NCBI GenBank assembly: GCA_004299845.1
Contig: CP036201.1
Location: 3,472,001-3,536,000, forward strand
Source of the DNA: Verrucomicrobia bacterium S94
Lineage (GTDB): Bacteria > Verrucomicrobiota > Kiritimatiellia > Kiritimatiellales > Pontiellaceae
Reading direction: 5' to 3'
Length of the DNA: 64,000 nucleotides
Part shown: positions 9,292 to 17,284 of the stretch, in pieces
How positions within the stretch are numbered: the first letter of the stretch is position 1
How the letters are laid out: each line of letters starts with the position of its first letter
Program-made: the position numbers and the translations under genes
Notes under the pieces: generated by a model
Database searches by the model: none
Told to the model about the DNA's origin: nothing
The model's input: the letters and a program-made list of their open reading frames with translations, nothing else

Positions 9292-9423
9292 ATTTCCGAT
9301 CACTGAAAACTAGTTATGTAGGGCCTTTGTTTCAATCCAAAGCTTCCTCTGTTTTGAAAAGTGGATTAGATTGCAATTGAACAGAAAGCAGACTCTTTTG
9401 GTCTTTTATGGCGGAGGCGCATC

Positions 9424-9927
9424 ATGAACATTCAAAATATTCTGTTGTTCGTAATCGGAATGACGGTGACTGCCTGTGCGGAAAAGGAGGTATCGGCCGT
9501 GAAAACAGATCCTGATAAAGTGGTAAAAACCGAGGCTGAATGGAAGGCTCAGCTTGATGAAATGCAGTATTATGTGACCCGTCAGAAGGGGACGGAGCGT
9601 GCGTTTACCGGAGAATACTGGAATCATAAAGAGTTTGGTGTTTATTCCTGTGTCTGTTGCGGTACGGACCTTTTTCTGTCGGACACTAAATTTGATTCCG
9701 GCTGTGGCTGGCCCAGTTATTTTAAACCGGTTAACGATAAAGTGATCACAGAACACCGTGATACATCGCACGGCATGGTTCGGACCGAGGTGGTCTGTTC
9801 CAAGTGCGATGCCCATCTGGGTCATGTTTTTCCTGACGGTCCGCCGCCGACCGGTCTTCGTTATTGCATTAATTCGGCTTCGATCCGTTTCCGGGCGGCT
9901 GAAACTTCCGGAAAATCAGAAGAATAG
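9424..9927 (+). CDS. msrB: Peptide-methionine (R)-S-oxide reductase, predicted lipoprotein
   Basis: Reduces the R-epimer of methionine sulfoxide in proteins. The 167-residue chain has the SelR fold: a CxxC zinc pair near [12 protein letters not shown], the second zinc CxxC with [12 protein letters not shown], and the catalytic Cys in RYCINS. A 17-residue hydrophobic leader ends in Val-Thr-Ala-Cys, a lipobox, so it is probably lipid-anchored and acts in the periplasm on oxidised envelope proteins. The start at 9424 gives this leader directly. Confidence 0.92.
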   Translation: MNIQNILLFVIGMTVTACAEKEVSAVKTDPDKVVKTEAEWKAQLDEMQYYVTRQKGTERAFTGEYWNHKEFGVYSCVCCGTDLFLSDTKFDSGCGWPSYFKPVNDKVITEHRDTSHGMVRTEVVCSKCDAHLGHVFPDGPPPTGLRYCINSASIRFRAAETSGKSEE

Positions 9928-10007
9928 ATCGCTGTTTCAGTCGGAATTTCCGGATCTTTCTGATCCGGCTATTCCGTGGTTTTTATGTAAACATTGTGTG
10001 AGGTAAG

Positions 10008-10580
10008 ATGTCTGACTCCAAGTTGGAGCTATCGGAGGCCTGGGTGGATGAGCATGGAGATGCTCTGTTCAGCTATGCTTTAAGCCGGCTTCAAAACCGT
10101 GCTTCGGCTGAGGATGCGGTGCAGGAAACGTTTTTGGCGGCCATACGCATACAGGATCAATTCTCTGGTAAATCTTCGATTCGGACCTGGCTTATCGGGA
10201 TTCTGAAGCATAAAATTGTGGACCTCATCCGCAAAGAGAATCGAGAGCAACCTTTGGATGATACAGAATCTATAGAGGTGGCGACTGAACTTTTTTTTGA
10301 TCGTAAAGGGCGGTGGCGGGTTAAACCCCCTGAATGGAACTCCCATCCTGGCCGGTTGTTAGAACAGAAAGAGTTTATGGCGGTGTTACACCAGTGCCTG
10401 ATGCATTTGCCCGGCCGGCTTCACCGGCTGTTTGTTTTACGGGAACTTGAATGCATGGATTCGGAAGAAATCTGTAAGGATATGGGCATAACTTCGACCA
10501 ACCTATGGGTCATGCTTTACCGCGCCCGCATGCAATTGCGGGATTGTCTGACCCGGAACTGGTTTGAAGAGAGGAGCTGA
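10008..10580 (+). CDS. ECF-type RNA polymerase sigma factor
   Basis: A 190-residue sigma-70-family protein with region 2 (residues about 15-75, including ASAEDAVQETFL and the promoter-melting segment with RTWLIGILKHKIVD) and region 4 (about 125-180, a helix-turn-helix with LPGRLHRLFVLRELE). There is no region 1 or 3, as in ECF factors. An insert of about 40 residues separates the domains. Two bases separate it from a zinc-binding anti-sigma gene, so the two form a regulatory pair. They lie directly upstream of the arsenosugar-type genes and probably control them. Confidence 0.9.
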   Translation: MSDSKLELSEAWVDEHGDALFSYALSRLQNRASAEDAVQETFLAAIRIQDQFSGKSSIRTWLIGILKHKIVDLIRKENREQPLDDTESIEVATELFFDRKGRWRVKPPEWNSHPGRLLEQKEFMAVLHQCLMHLPGRLHRLFVLRELECMDSEEICKDMGITSTNLWVMLYRARMQLRDCLTRNWFEERS

Positions 10581-10581
10581 C

Positions 10582-10839
10582 ATGCTCTCGTGCAAAGAAG
10601 TATCCAGACTGATATCTGAGTCACTGGACCGCAAACTGCCGTTCCGGCAGCGTATCGGTGTGCGGATGCATCTGATGATGTGTTCGCTGTGCCGAAGGTA
10701 CAGGGCGCAGGCTGTATATCTCCGGTATCTGTTTACTCATATCGCTGGAGATGACAGGAAGGGAACATTTCCGGAGGAGCGGCTTTCTGAGCCGGCGCGT
10801 GAACGCATTAAACAGATACTCCGAAACAACCGGAATTAG
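10582..10839 (+). CDS. Putative zinc-binding anti-sigma factor (ZAS-like)
   Basis: A soluble protein of about 85 residues with an H-x3-C-x2-C motif (His-Leu-Met-Met-Cys-Ser-Leu-Cys), the zinc signature of anti-sigma factors such as RsrA/ChrR. GAGGAG five bases upstream supports the ATG at 10582. It has no transmembrane segment, so it would sense a cytoplasmic signal, such as oxidation or a thiol-reactive metalloid, through the Cys/His site. That signal is inferred; a link to arsenic fits the downstream genes. Confidence 0.75.
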   Translation: MLSCKEVSRLISESLDRKLPFRQRIGVRMHLMMCSLCRRYRAQAVYLRYLFTHIAGDDRKGTFPEERLSEPARERIKQILRNNRN

Positions 10840-10939
10840 ATTTCTGTGGTAAAGTTATCTTTTTTTGTAAGGCCGGGTGCGTTGAAACGACTACGGATTG
10901 CCGGGGGCAGTAATTCCGGCCAAACAAAAAAGGATAGGT

Positions 10940-11668
10940 ATGAAAATCACGGTTGTTTTATGGATGCTGGCTGGAAGCTGGTTTATTCCCGCAGTTCATG
11001 CATTTGATCATACGTATGAATCGTATAATCAGATGCTAACGGATTATGTGGAAGCGGGTTCTGTACATTATGCAGGGCTGAAAGCCGATCCGGAGTTGCT
11101 GCAGGATGTGCTGGAGAAAATGGGGCATGTGAAAAAGACAGAATTCAATCAATGGAGCATGAAGCATCAACTCGCTTATCTGATTAATCTCTACAATGTA
11201 TCAACACTGCAGCTGGTGACTCTGCATTATCCGGTTAAATCCATTAAGGATATCGGTAGCTTTTTTAAAGGACCATGGGATCAAAAGATTGTGCCGTTAT
11301 TCGGTGAAATGATCACACTTAATACCCTGGAGCATAAAATTATCCGCCGTTGGTATAGAGAACCCCGCGTACACATGGCGCTGGTCTGTGCGGCCAGGGG
11401 GTGCCCGCCGCTTCGTTCCGAAGCTTATACCGCTGTATTGCTGGATGCGCAGCTGGATGATCAAAGCCGTACGTATCTTTCTTCACCGGAGGGATTGGTG
11501 ATCGATCGTGTGCAGGGTGTGGTTTATCTCTCGGCTATTTTCAAATGGTACGGGGACGATTTCGAATCCGTTGAAGGTTTTGTTGAGCAGTATGGGCGGC
11601 ATGCCTTAACAAATCTAAAAATCACCTATATCGATTATGACTGGTCGCTGAACAAACAGGAGGATTGA
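10940..11668 (+). CDS. Exported DUF547 protein
   Basis: A 242-residue protein with a signal peptide (cleavage near Val-His-Ala-Phe). The DUF547 core (about 60-200) includes the conserved HQLAYLINLYN, the LEHKIIR segment and VHMALVCAARGCPPL with its invariant Cys. DUF547 has no firmly assigned reaction, though its Cys/His pattern suggests catalysis. Such genes often occur beside TVP38/TMEM64, MerA-like and arsenosugar glycosyltransferase genes, as here. The ATG follows AGGAT, and the stop abuts the radical SAM start. Confidence 0.85.
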   Translation: MKITVVLWMLAGSWFIPAVHAFDHTYESYNQMLTDYVEAGSVHYAGLKADPELLQDVLEKMGHVKKTEFNQWSMKHQLAYLINLYNVSTLQLVTLHYPVKSIKDIGSFFKGPWDQKIVPLFGEMITLNTLEHKIIRRWYREPRVHMALVCAARGCPPLRSEAYTAVLLDAQLDDQSRTYLSSPEGLVIDRVQGVVYLSAIFKWYGDDFESVEGFVEQYGRHALTNLKITYIDYDWSLNKQED

Positions 11669-12601
11669 ATGGAACCAGTAAATGATGTCGTTATCCATCG
11701 GGATTTCAGCCGCTGGAACGTTACTCCGACCGGCGAACCGCGCGGCTATATTCAGCCGAAAGTGCTTGATGAGCTCTGGTTCCACACCGGGACGATCTGC
11801 AACCTGAGCTGTCCGTTCTGCCTTGAAGGTTCGAAACCGGGAGATAATCGACTTAATCCAATAACGTTGGATGATGTGAAACCATTTATTGACGAAGCGC
11901 TGAGTATGGGCGTGGAGCAGTTTTCTTTCACCGGGGGAGAGCCGTTCATTATTCCGGAAATTATTGAGATCCTCGATTATGCGCTCAATTTTAAACCCTG
12001 CTTGGTGTTGACGAATGCTACGGAACCACTGGTCAATCGCCTGGGTCGGCTTATTTCTTTGACGACGAAACCGCATCCGCTCAGTCTGCGCGTCAGCCTG
12101 GATTATCCTGATCCGGAAAAACATGATGCCGGGCGCGGACGCGGCAATTTCAATTTGGCGCTTAAAACCATGAAGCAGGTTCACCGGTTCGGATTCAGGA
12201 TATCTATTGCGCGTCAGCGTTCAGAAAATGAAAACGTCGAAGCTGTTAATCAGGCCTACCGTCCCTTCTTTGAGAAAGCCGGTCTCCCGGCAGATACCCA
12301 TATTGTGGTTTTCCCCGAATTTCATGAACCGGGCTCTCATCCTGGCGTTCCGCATATTACGGAATCGTGCATGACAACCTATAAAACGGCTGCAGAGCGT
12401 GACCGGTTTATGTGCAGTTTCAGTAAAATGGTGGTAAAGCAGGCCGGGCGTATGCGTGTTTATGCCTGCACGTTGGTTGATGACGACGAGGATTATGATC
12501 TTGGCGGCAGTCTGTCGGAAGCGATGCAGGTTCGAGTGATGCTCAAGCACCACCGTTGTTATACCTGCTTTGCCGCCGGTGCTTCTTGCAGTGAATTATA
12601 G
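11669..12601 (+). CDS. Radical SAM protein of an arsenosugar-type cluster
   Basis: A 310-residue radical SAM enzyme. The CxxxCxxC motif that holds the 4Fe-4S cluster is CNLSCPFC (about residues 44-51), and FTGGEP is the SAM-binding loop. Five further Cys lie in the C-terminal 75 residues, enough for an auxiliary cluster. In arsenosugar synthesis, ArsM methylates arsenite and the radical SAM ArsS adds a 5'-deoxyadenosyl group to dimethylarsenic. This protein sits where ArsS would, immediately before arsM, but it is not clearly the ArsS subfamily. A good ribosome site (AGGAGG) overlaps the preceding gene. Confidence 0.75.
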   Translation: MEPVNDVVIHRDFSRWNVTPTGEPRGYIQPKVLDELWFHTGTICNLSCPFCLEGSKPGDNRLNPITLDDVKPFIDEALSMGVEQFSFTGGEPFIIPEIIEILDYALNFKPCLVLTNATEPLVNRLGRLISLTTKPHPLSLRVSLDYPDPEKHDAGRGRGNFNLALKTMKQVHRFGFRISIARQRSENENVEAVNQAYRPFFEKAGLPADTHIVVFPEFHEPGSHPGVPHITESCMTTYKTAAERDRFMCSFSKMVVKQAGRMRVYACTLVDDDEDYDLGGSLSEAMQVRVMLKHHRCYTCFAAGASCSEL

Positions 12602-12614
12602 AAAGGGAATACCG

Positions 12615-13556
12615 ATGAATGGAATTGCCAAAACAGATAAGCATGATGAAGTCAGCCGTTACTATGGAAAAACGCTGCAACATTCAGATGATCTTAAAAC
12701 GAATGCCTGTTGTACAATTCAAGCATATCCTGACTATATCCAGACTCCGCTTAGTATGATTCATGAAGAGGTAAGCGCCAAATATTATGGCTGTGGTCTG
12801 ACACTTCCTTTCGAGCTGGAGAATTGTCGTATTCTCGATTTGGGTTCCGGTTCCGGCCGAGACTGCTTTATTGCGTCGTACCTCACTGGTCCGGAAGGTT
12901 ATGTCGTAGGCATCGATATGACAGATGAGCAACTGGAAGTGGCCAATCGTCACATTGATTATCAGATGAATCGATTCGGTTACGATCATCCGAATGTGGA
13001 ATTTCGTAAAGGATTGATTGAGAAACTGGATGAGGCCGGACTGGAGGACGAGTCCTTCGATATTGTGATTTCAAATTGTGTGATCAATCTCTGTCCTGAT
13101 AAAGAAGCGGCCCTGCGTGAGATTTACCGCGTACTTAAGCCCGGTGGTGAATTCTATTTCTCTGATGTCTATGCGGACCGCCGTATTCCGCCGAATCTGA
13201 GCGATGATCCAGTACTTTACGGGGAATGTCTCAGTGGTGCGTTGTATGAGCACGATTTCATCCGTCTTGCTCGACGGCAAGGTTTCAACGATCCGCGTGA
13301 AGTGACTCGTGATCCAATTCGCATCGAAAACAACCATATCCAAGATCGGGTAGGCCATATTCGTTTCGGTTCCATTACCTATCGACTCTTCAAACTCTCC
13401 GAGTTGGAGGACGCTTGCGAGAACTATGGGCAGGCGGTTCGCTACAACGGAACGCTGCTTTATTCACCAGATATTTTTGAGCTGGATGCCAGGAATCGCT
13501 TTGAAAAAGGCCGGATGTACCAAGTCTGTGGGAACACCTTCAACATGCTGGTGTTT
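12615..13556 (+). pseudogene. arsM: arsM, arsenite S-adenosylmethionine methyltransferase, 5' part, split by an IS
   Basis: Residues 1-314 of an ArsM-type methyltransferase, which methylates arsenite stepwise using SAM. The N-terminal YYGK and the Ala-Cys-Cys pair match ArsM. The SAM-binding motif is LDLGSGSGRD, and NCVINLCPDK holds one arsenic-binding Cys; the region with VYADRR follows. The final Cys motif of the family, VCGNT, is still present just before the break. The chain then runs into IS sequence after Met-Leu-Val-Phe. The ATG at 12615 follows GAAAGGGA. The 3' end lies beyond the IS at 14925. Confidence 0.9.
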
Positions 13557-13590
13557 TGCCTCAGATGGAATTGGACAAAACCTTCGTTCA
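13557..13590 (+). repeat. Left terminal inverted repeat of the IS
   Basis: Begins TGCCTCAGAT, then GGAATTGGAC and AAAACCT. It pairs imperfectly with the right end (about 20 of 32 positions). Confidence 0.7.
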
Positions 13591-13617
13591 AGTTAGATAG
13601 TACGAATGGAGGACAGA

Positions 13618-13923
13618 ATGCCAAAGAGAAGACACTTCACGGCCGAACAGAAGGCCGACATTGTTATGAGTCACCTGGTCGACCAGGTGCCGGTTTCCGA
13701 TATCTGTGTAAAGCATGATATTCAGCCGAATATGTTTTACCGATGGCAGGCCGAATTCAGAGCGAATGCCTCTGCCGCCTTCGAGAAAACGGACACGCGT
13801 AAACAGAAGGCCCGGCGAAGACAGACCGAGCAGCTCGAAGTGCAATTGCAGAAGAAAGACAGCATTATTGCCTATGTGACAACAGAGCTGATGAAATCAA
13901 AAAAAAAGAATGGGGAGATTTAA
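13618..13923 (+). CDS. IS3-family OrfA
   Basis: A 101-residue DNA-binding protein with an N-terminal helix-turn-helix (RRHFTAEQKADIV start, then DQVPVSDICVKHDI) and a C-terminal leucine-zipper-like helix. GGAGGA five bases upstream supports the ATG at 13618. The 3' end holds nine A followed by G (13899-13908), a classic -1 slippery heptamer that would make the OrfAB transposase. Confidence 0.9.
   Translation: MPKRRHFTAEQKADIVMSHLVDQVPVSDICVKHDIQPNMFYRWQAEFRANASAAFEKTDTRKQKARRRQTEQLEVQLQKKDSIIAYVTTELMKSKKKNGEI
13899..13908 (+). promoter_or_regulatory. Programmed -1 frameshift site (A9G) between OrfA and OrfB
   Basis: The run contains A-AAA-AAG. A -1 slip here takes the ribosome from OrfA into Glu-Trp-Gly-Asp-Leu-Lys and on into OrfB without a stop, as expected for IS3 elements. 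Confidence 0.8.
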
Positions 13924-13931
13924 AAGGTTGG

Positions 13932-14888
13932 GTGGAGCCGGATCTGCGGGATCGAATTATTGATGACGTATTTGAAATCCGGGAACAGACCGGGCTGGCC
14001 CTGAGCTGGCTTCTTGCTAAAGCATCTCTTGGTAAAAGCCGGTTTTATGACTGGCGTAAACGATACGGAAAACTCAATGAGCACAATGGTAAAATACCTC
14101 GGGACAACTGGTTGCTGGCGAATGAAACCGAAAAGATTGTTAACTGGTATAAAGAGCATCCGTTTGATGGATATCGCAGGTGCTGCTATATGATGATGGA
14201 TGCGGATGTTGTTGCGGTCAGTCCGGCCACGGTGTACAGAGTCCTTTCAAAAGCAGGGATGCTGAACAATCGGAACGTACGCCCGTCCAGGAAGGGAACC
14301 GGCTTCACTCAGCCATTAAAAGCCCATGCTCATTGGCATATTGATATTTCCTACATCAACTGTGGCGGCACCTTTTATTATCTGTGCACGGTACTCGATG
14401 GATTCAGCCGGTTGATCGTTCACTATGAGCTCAAGGAACAGATGAAAGAGGCCGACGTAGAGCTGATTCTTCAGCGTGCGAGAGAAAAATATCCTGATGC
14501 GGCTCCGAGAATTATAAGTGATAACGGCCCGCAGTTCATCGCCCGGGATTTCAAGGAGTTTATTCGTCTGACAGGCATGACGCATGTGAGAACCAGCCCG
14601 TATTATCCGCAGAGCAACGGTAAGCTTGAGCGTTATCATAAAAGTCTGAAAACCGAATGCATTCGTCCCAGAAGTGCAGAAACTCAGGATGAAGCTCGTC
14701 GGAATATTGATGAATATGTTACCTATTACAACACGATCCGCTTACACAGTTCGCTTGGATTTATCACACCCGGGCAAATGCTGGATGGGAAGCAGAAAGA
14801 AATATTTGAAGAGCGGGAAATGAAGTTATCGAAAGCCCGGGAAGAGCGCCGAATAAAGCGGAGCAAAATCCGGGAGTTAACCAACTAA
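13932..14888 (+). CDS. IS3-family OrfB, DDE transposase
   Basis: The catalytic half of the transposase, 318 residues from the GTG, although its functional form is probably the OrfAB fusion reading from about 13908. The DDE triad is visible: Asp in HWHIDISYI, Asp in IISDNGPQF, and Glu in NGKLERYHKSLK, with the usual D-D-35-E spacing. The HTH_21 region (about 45-105) precedes the integrase core. It reads through without interruption. Confidence 0.95.
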   Translation: MEPDLRDRIIDDVFEIREQTGLALSWLLAKASLGKSRFYDWRKRYGKLNEHNGKIPRDNWLLANETEKIVNWYKEHPFDGYRRCCYMMMDADVVAVSPATVYRVLSKAGMLNNRNVRPSRKGTGFTQPLKAHAHWHIDISYINCGGTFYYLCTVLDGFSRLIVHYELKEQMKEADVELILQRAREKYPDAAPRIISDNGPQFIARDFKEFIRLTGMTHVRTSPYYPQSNGKLERYHKSLKTECIRPRSAETQDEARRNIDEYVTYYNTIRLHSSLGFITPGQMLDGKQKEIFEEREMKLSKAREERRIKRSKIRELTN

Positions 14889-14924
14889 AATCGAACCGAG
14901 GTTTTTCCAATTCCCGGTGAACCA

Positions 14925-15058
14925 TTACACTGGCAAAGACACGCTTTGCCAAACACTTTGATTATTTTGGTGACGGATCGGTTCATCTGGGTCGTATGGC
15001 TGACTGCGCACAGGAAGCAGTGTCCGATTGTACTTCTGATGCGCATTGCAGTTGCTGA
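14925..15058 (+). pseudogene. arsM: arsM, 3' part beyond the IS
   Basis: After the IS, the frame continues Thr-Leu-Ala-Lys then TRFAKHFDYFGDGSVHLG, the conserved ArsM C-terminus, and ends with a Cys-rich tail (Cys-x10-Cys-x6-Cys-x-Cys pattern) at TGA 15056-15058. Joining Phe encoded at 13554-13556 to Thr at 14927 restores an intact protein of about 357 residues. The fragment has no start of its own. Confidence 0.88.
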
Positions 15059-15072
15059 AAGACGGGTAAATT

Positions 15073-15765
15073 ATGAAGTGGATTAAGCCTCTAATGGGCA
15101 TTATGGCAATTATCGCGATATTGTTTCTGGGCGCAAAATATTCAGGTTTGCAACAATGGTTGGCAGATGCTCTGGCATGGACCGGGGAACTGGGTCCAGT
15201 GGGCATGGGCATTTTCCTGCTGCTCTATATAACAGCCTGTGTCTTCTTTATTCCCGGTTCATTACTGACACTGGGTGCTGGTGCTATTTACGGCCTTGCA
15301 GTGGGATCGGTTTTAGTTTCGGTTTCATCAACACTGGGGGCAACAGCGGCCTTTTTGATCGGGCGCTATTTTGCACGCGACTGGATTGTCAGAAAAATTG
15401 AAGGGAATCGACGGTTCACTGCGATTGATGATGCGGTGGCAGAAGAGGGGTGGCGCATTGTCGGGCTTACCCGGTTGTCGCCGGTGTTTTCGTTCAACTT
15501 GTTGAATTATGCCTATGGCCTAACGCGGGTTTCTTTGCGCGAGTATGTATTGGCCTCCTGGATTGGTATGATGCCCGGAACTGTGATGTATGTGTATATC
15601 GGTTCATTGGCCGGTGATCTTGCAGGCCTTGGTGCGGAAACCGCAGAAGCCCCTTCGGGGGTTCAATGGGCAATCAATCTTGTGGCCTTTCTGGCTACCA
15701 TACTCGTTACGGTTTATGTCACGAAAATTGCGAAAAAGAGTCTGTCGGAGAAAATTGATGCGTGA
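15073..15765 (+). CDS. TVP38/TMEM64 (VTT/DedA-like) membrane protein
   Basis: A 230-residue inner-membrane protein with about five hydrophobic helices. The VTT domain carries the FIPGSLLTLGAGAIYG and GRYFARDW motifs, the GLTRLSPVFSFNLLNYAYGL re-entrant segment and a PGTVMYVYIG segment. Members may act as lipid scramblases or ion-coupled transporters. In clusters like this one it accompanies a MerA-like flavoprotein and arsenosugar glycosyltransferases; export of an arsenolipid or its precursor is possible but unproven. It overlaps the next gene by eight bases. Confidence 0.9.
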   Translation: MKWIKPLMGIMAIIAILFLGAKYSGLQQWLADALAWTGELGPVGMGIFLLLYITACVFFIPGSLLTLGAGAIYGLAVGSVLVSVSSTLGATAAFLIGRYFARDWIVRKIEGNRRFTAIDDAVAEEGWRIVGLTRLSPVFSFNLLNYAYGLTRVSLREYVLASWIGMMPGTVMYVYIGSLAGDLAGLGAETAEAPSGVQWAINLVAFLATILVTVYVTKIAKKSLSEKIDA

Positions 15766-17284
15766 AGAATGGAATATTCAGCCCGAACCAAAGGATCAGT
15801 ATAATAAACGTTTGATTGAAAATGTGCATCCGCTGAACTGGCGGAATCCGGTTCCGGACGGGATCTATAATCTTGTTGTGGTCGGTGCCGGTACAGCTGG
15901 ACTGATTTCGGCCATCGGCACTGCTGGTCTTGGCGGGAAGGTGGCTTTGATTGAGCGGCACCTGATGGGCGGTGATTGCCTTAATATCGGCTGTGTGCCT
16001 TCTAAAGCATTGATTGCACCTTCGCACCTTGCCGCAAAAATGCGTCGGGCTGCGGAGTTTGGTTTGACAGCTTCTGAAGTTTCTGAGGGTGATTTCCCGA
16101 AGGTGATGGAGCGCCTCCGTAAAATTCGCGCTGAGATCAGTGTCAACGATTCTGCGCAGCGCTATTCCGGTAAAGGCGTCGATCTGTTTTTCGGCGAAGG
16201 GAAATTTACCGGGCGCAATACCATTGAGGTCAATGGGCAAACGCTTACCTTCAGGAAAGCGGTCATTGCCACCGGTGCCCGTGCACGGCATCCTGAAATT
16301 GTTGGTTTAGATGACGCTGGATTTTTGACCAACGAAACCGTTTTTAATCTGACAGAACGGCCGGAGCACCTGATCGTAATTGGCGGAGGACCGATTGGCT
16401 GTGAGCTGGCACAGGCCTTTCGTCGTCTGGGATCGCAGGTGACAATCATTGAAAAATCGCGGTTTCTGCCGCGCGAGGATCCCGAGGCATCAGCTATTCT
16501 GGCGGAATCGTTCCGCCGGGATGGTATAGAAGTCCTGCCGGACTCGGAGGTGACCGGCGTTTCACAAGAAGGTGGAAATAAAAGAATACATCTCATCCGG
16601 AACGGAACAGCATCGACGTTGGAAGGAGATCAGATTTTAATCGGAGCTGGACGGGTTCCGAATGTTAAAAATCTTGGGCTGGAAAAAGCCGGTATTGCGT
16701 TTGATGAACGTGTCGGGATAAAAGTAAACGATTATTTACGCACAACCAATCCGCGGGTATTTGCGGCGGGCGACTGCTGTATGTCGTGGAAATTCACCCA
16801 TGCTGCTGATGTTGCTGCACAAATGGTGATTCAGAATGCACTCTTCGGCGGGCGGAAAAAATGGTCCGATGTCAACATGGTCTGGTGCACGTATACCGAT
16901 CCTGAAATTGCTCATGTTGGAATGTACGAACACGAAGCTGAAAAGAAGGGAATTAAAACCGGTTCGTATAAATTCGAAATGGCAGAAAATGATCGTGCGC
17001 AGGCAGAAGGTGAGACGGTCGGGTTTGTGAAGGTCGTCGTAAAAAAAGGAACCGATAAAATTCTGGGAGCGACTATTGTGGCCGCACATGCGGGCGAAAT
17101 GATCAGCGAAATATCGGTTGCGATGGCTGCCGGAATGGGCCTTGGAAAAATTGGCCGCGTTATCCATCCTTATCCGACACAGTCGGAAGCAATCAAGCGG
17201 GTCGCCGGTCTCTACAATCAGACCCGTCTAACCCCGACCCTTACAAAATTGATGCGGGTATGGTTCAGGTTTGCGCGGCGATGA
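15758..17284 (+). CDS. MerA-like FAD/NAD(P)-dependent disulfide oxidoreductase
   Basis: A 508-residue class I pyridine nucleotide-disulfide reductase. It has an FAD-binding VVVGAGTAGL, the redox-active CLNIGC pair followed by VPSK, an NAD(P)-binding VIGGGPIGCE, a second FAD motif VFAAGDC, and the C-terminal dimerisation domain with the catalytic HPYPTQSE. It lacks the N-terminal metal-binding domain and the C-terminal Cys pair of true mercuric reductase, so mercury reduction is unlikely. It probably supplies thiol reduction for the arsenic pathway. The ATG at 15758 is in the 3' end of the previous gene. Confidence 0.88.
   Translation: MREEWNIQPEPKDQYNKRLIENVHPLNWRNPVPDGIYNLVVVGAGTAGLISAIGTAGLGGKVALIERHLMGGDCLNIGCVPSKALIAPSHLAAKMRRAAEFGLTASEVSEGDFPKVMERLRKIRAEISVNDSAQRYSGKGVDLFFGEGKFTGRNTIEVNGQTLTFRKAVIATGARARHPEIVGLDDAGFLTNETVFNLTERPEHLIVIGGGPIGCELAQAFRRLGSQVTIIEKSRFLPREDPEASAILAESFRRDGIEVLPDSEVTGVSQEGGNKRIHLIRNGTASTLEGDQILIGAGRVPNVKNLGLEKAGIAFDERVGIKVNDYLRTTNPRVFAAGDCCMSWKFTHAADVAAQMVIQNALFGGRKKWSDVNMVWCTYTDPEIAHVGMYEHEAEKKGIKTGSYKFEMAENDRAQAEGETVGFVKVVVKKGTDKILGATIVAAHAGEMISEISVAMAAGMGLGKIGRVIHPYPTQSEAIKRVAGLYNQTRLTPTLTKLMRVWFRFARR

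Larger units (their letters stand above)
13557..14924 (+). mobile_element. IS3-family insertion sequence, 1368 bp
   Basis: The element starts TG and ends CA. Its imperfect terminal inverted repeats share the core GGAATTGGA followed by AAAACCT at both ends. It has two overlapping frames, orfA and orfB, with a slippery A-run between them, as in IS3 elements. Removing it together with a two-base TT duplication joins the arsM halves in frame, which fixes the boundaries; a three-base duplication with one substitution is the alternative. Both frames look intact, so it may be active. Confidence 0.88.
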
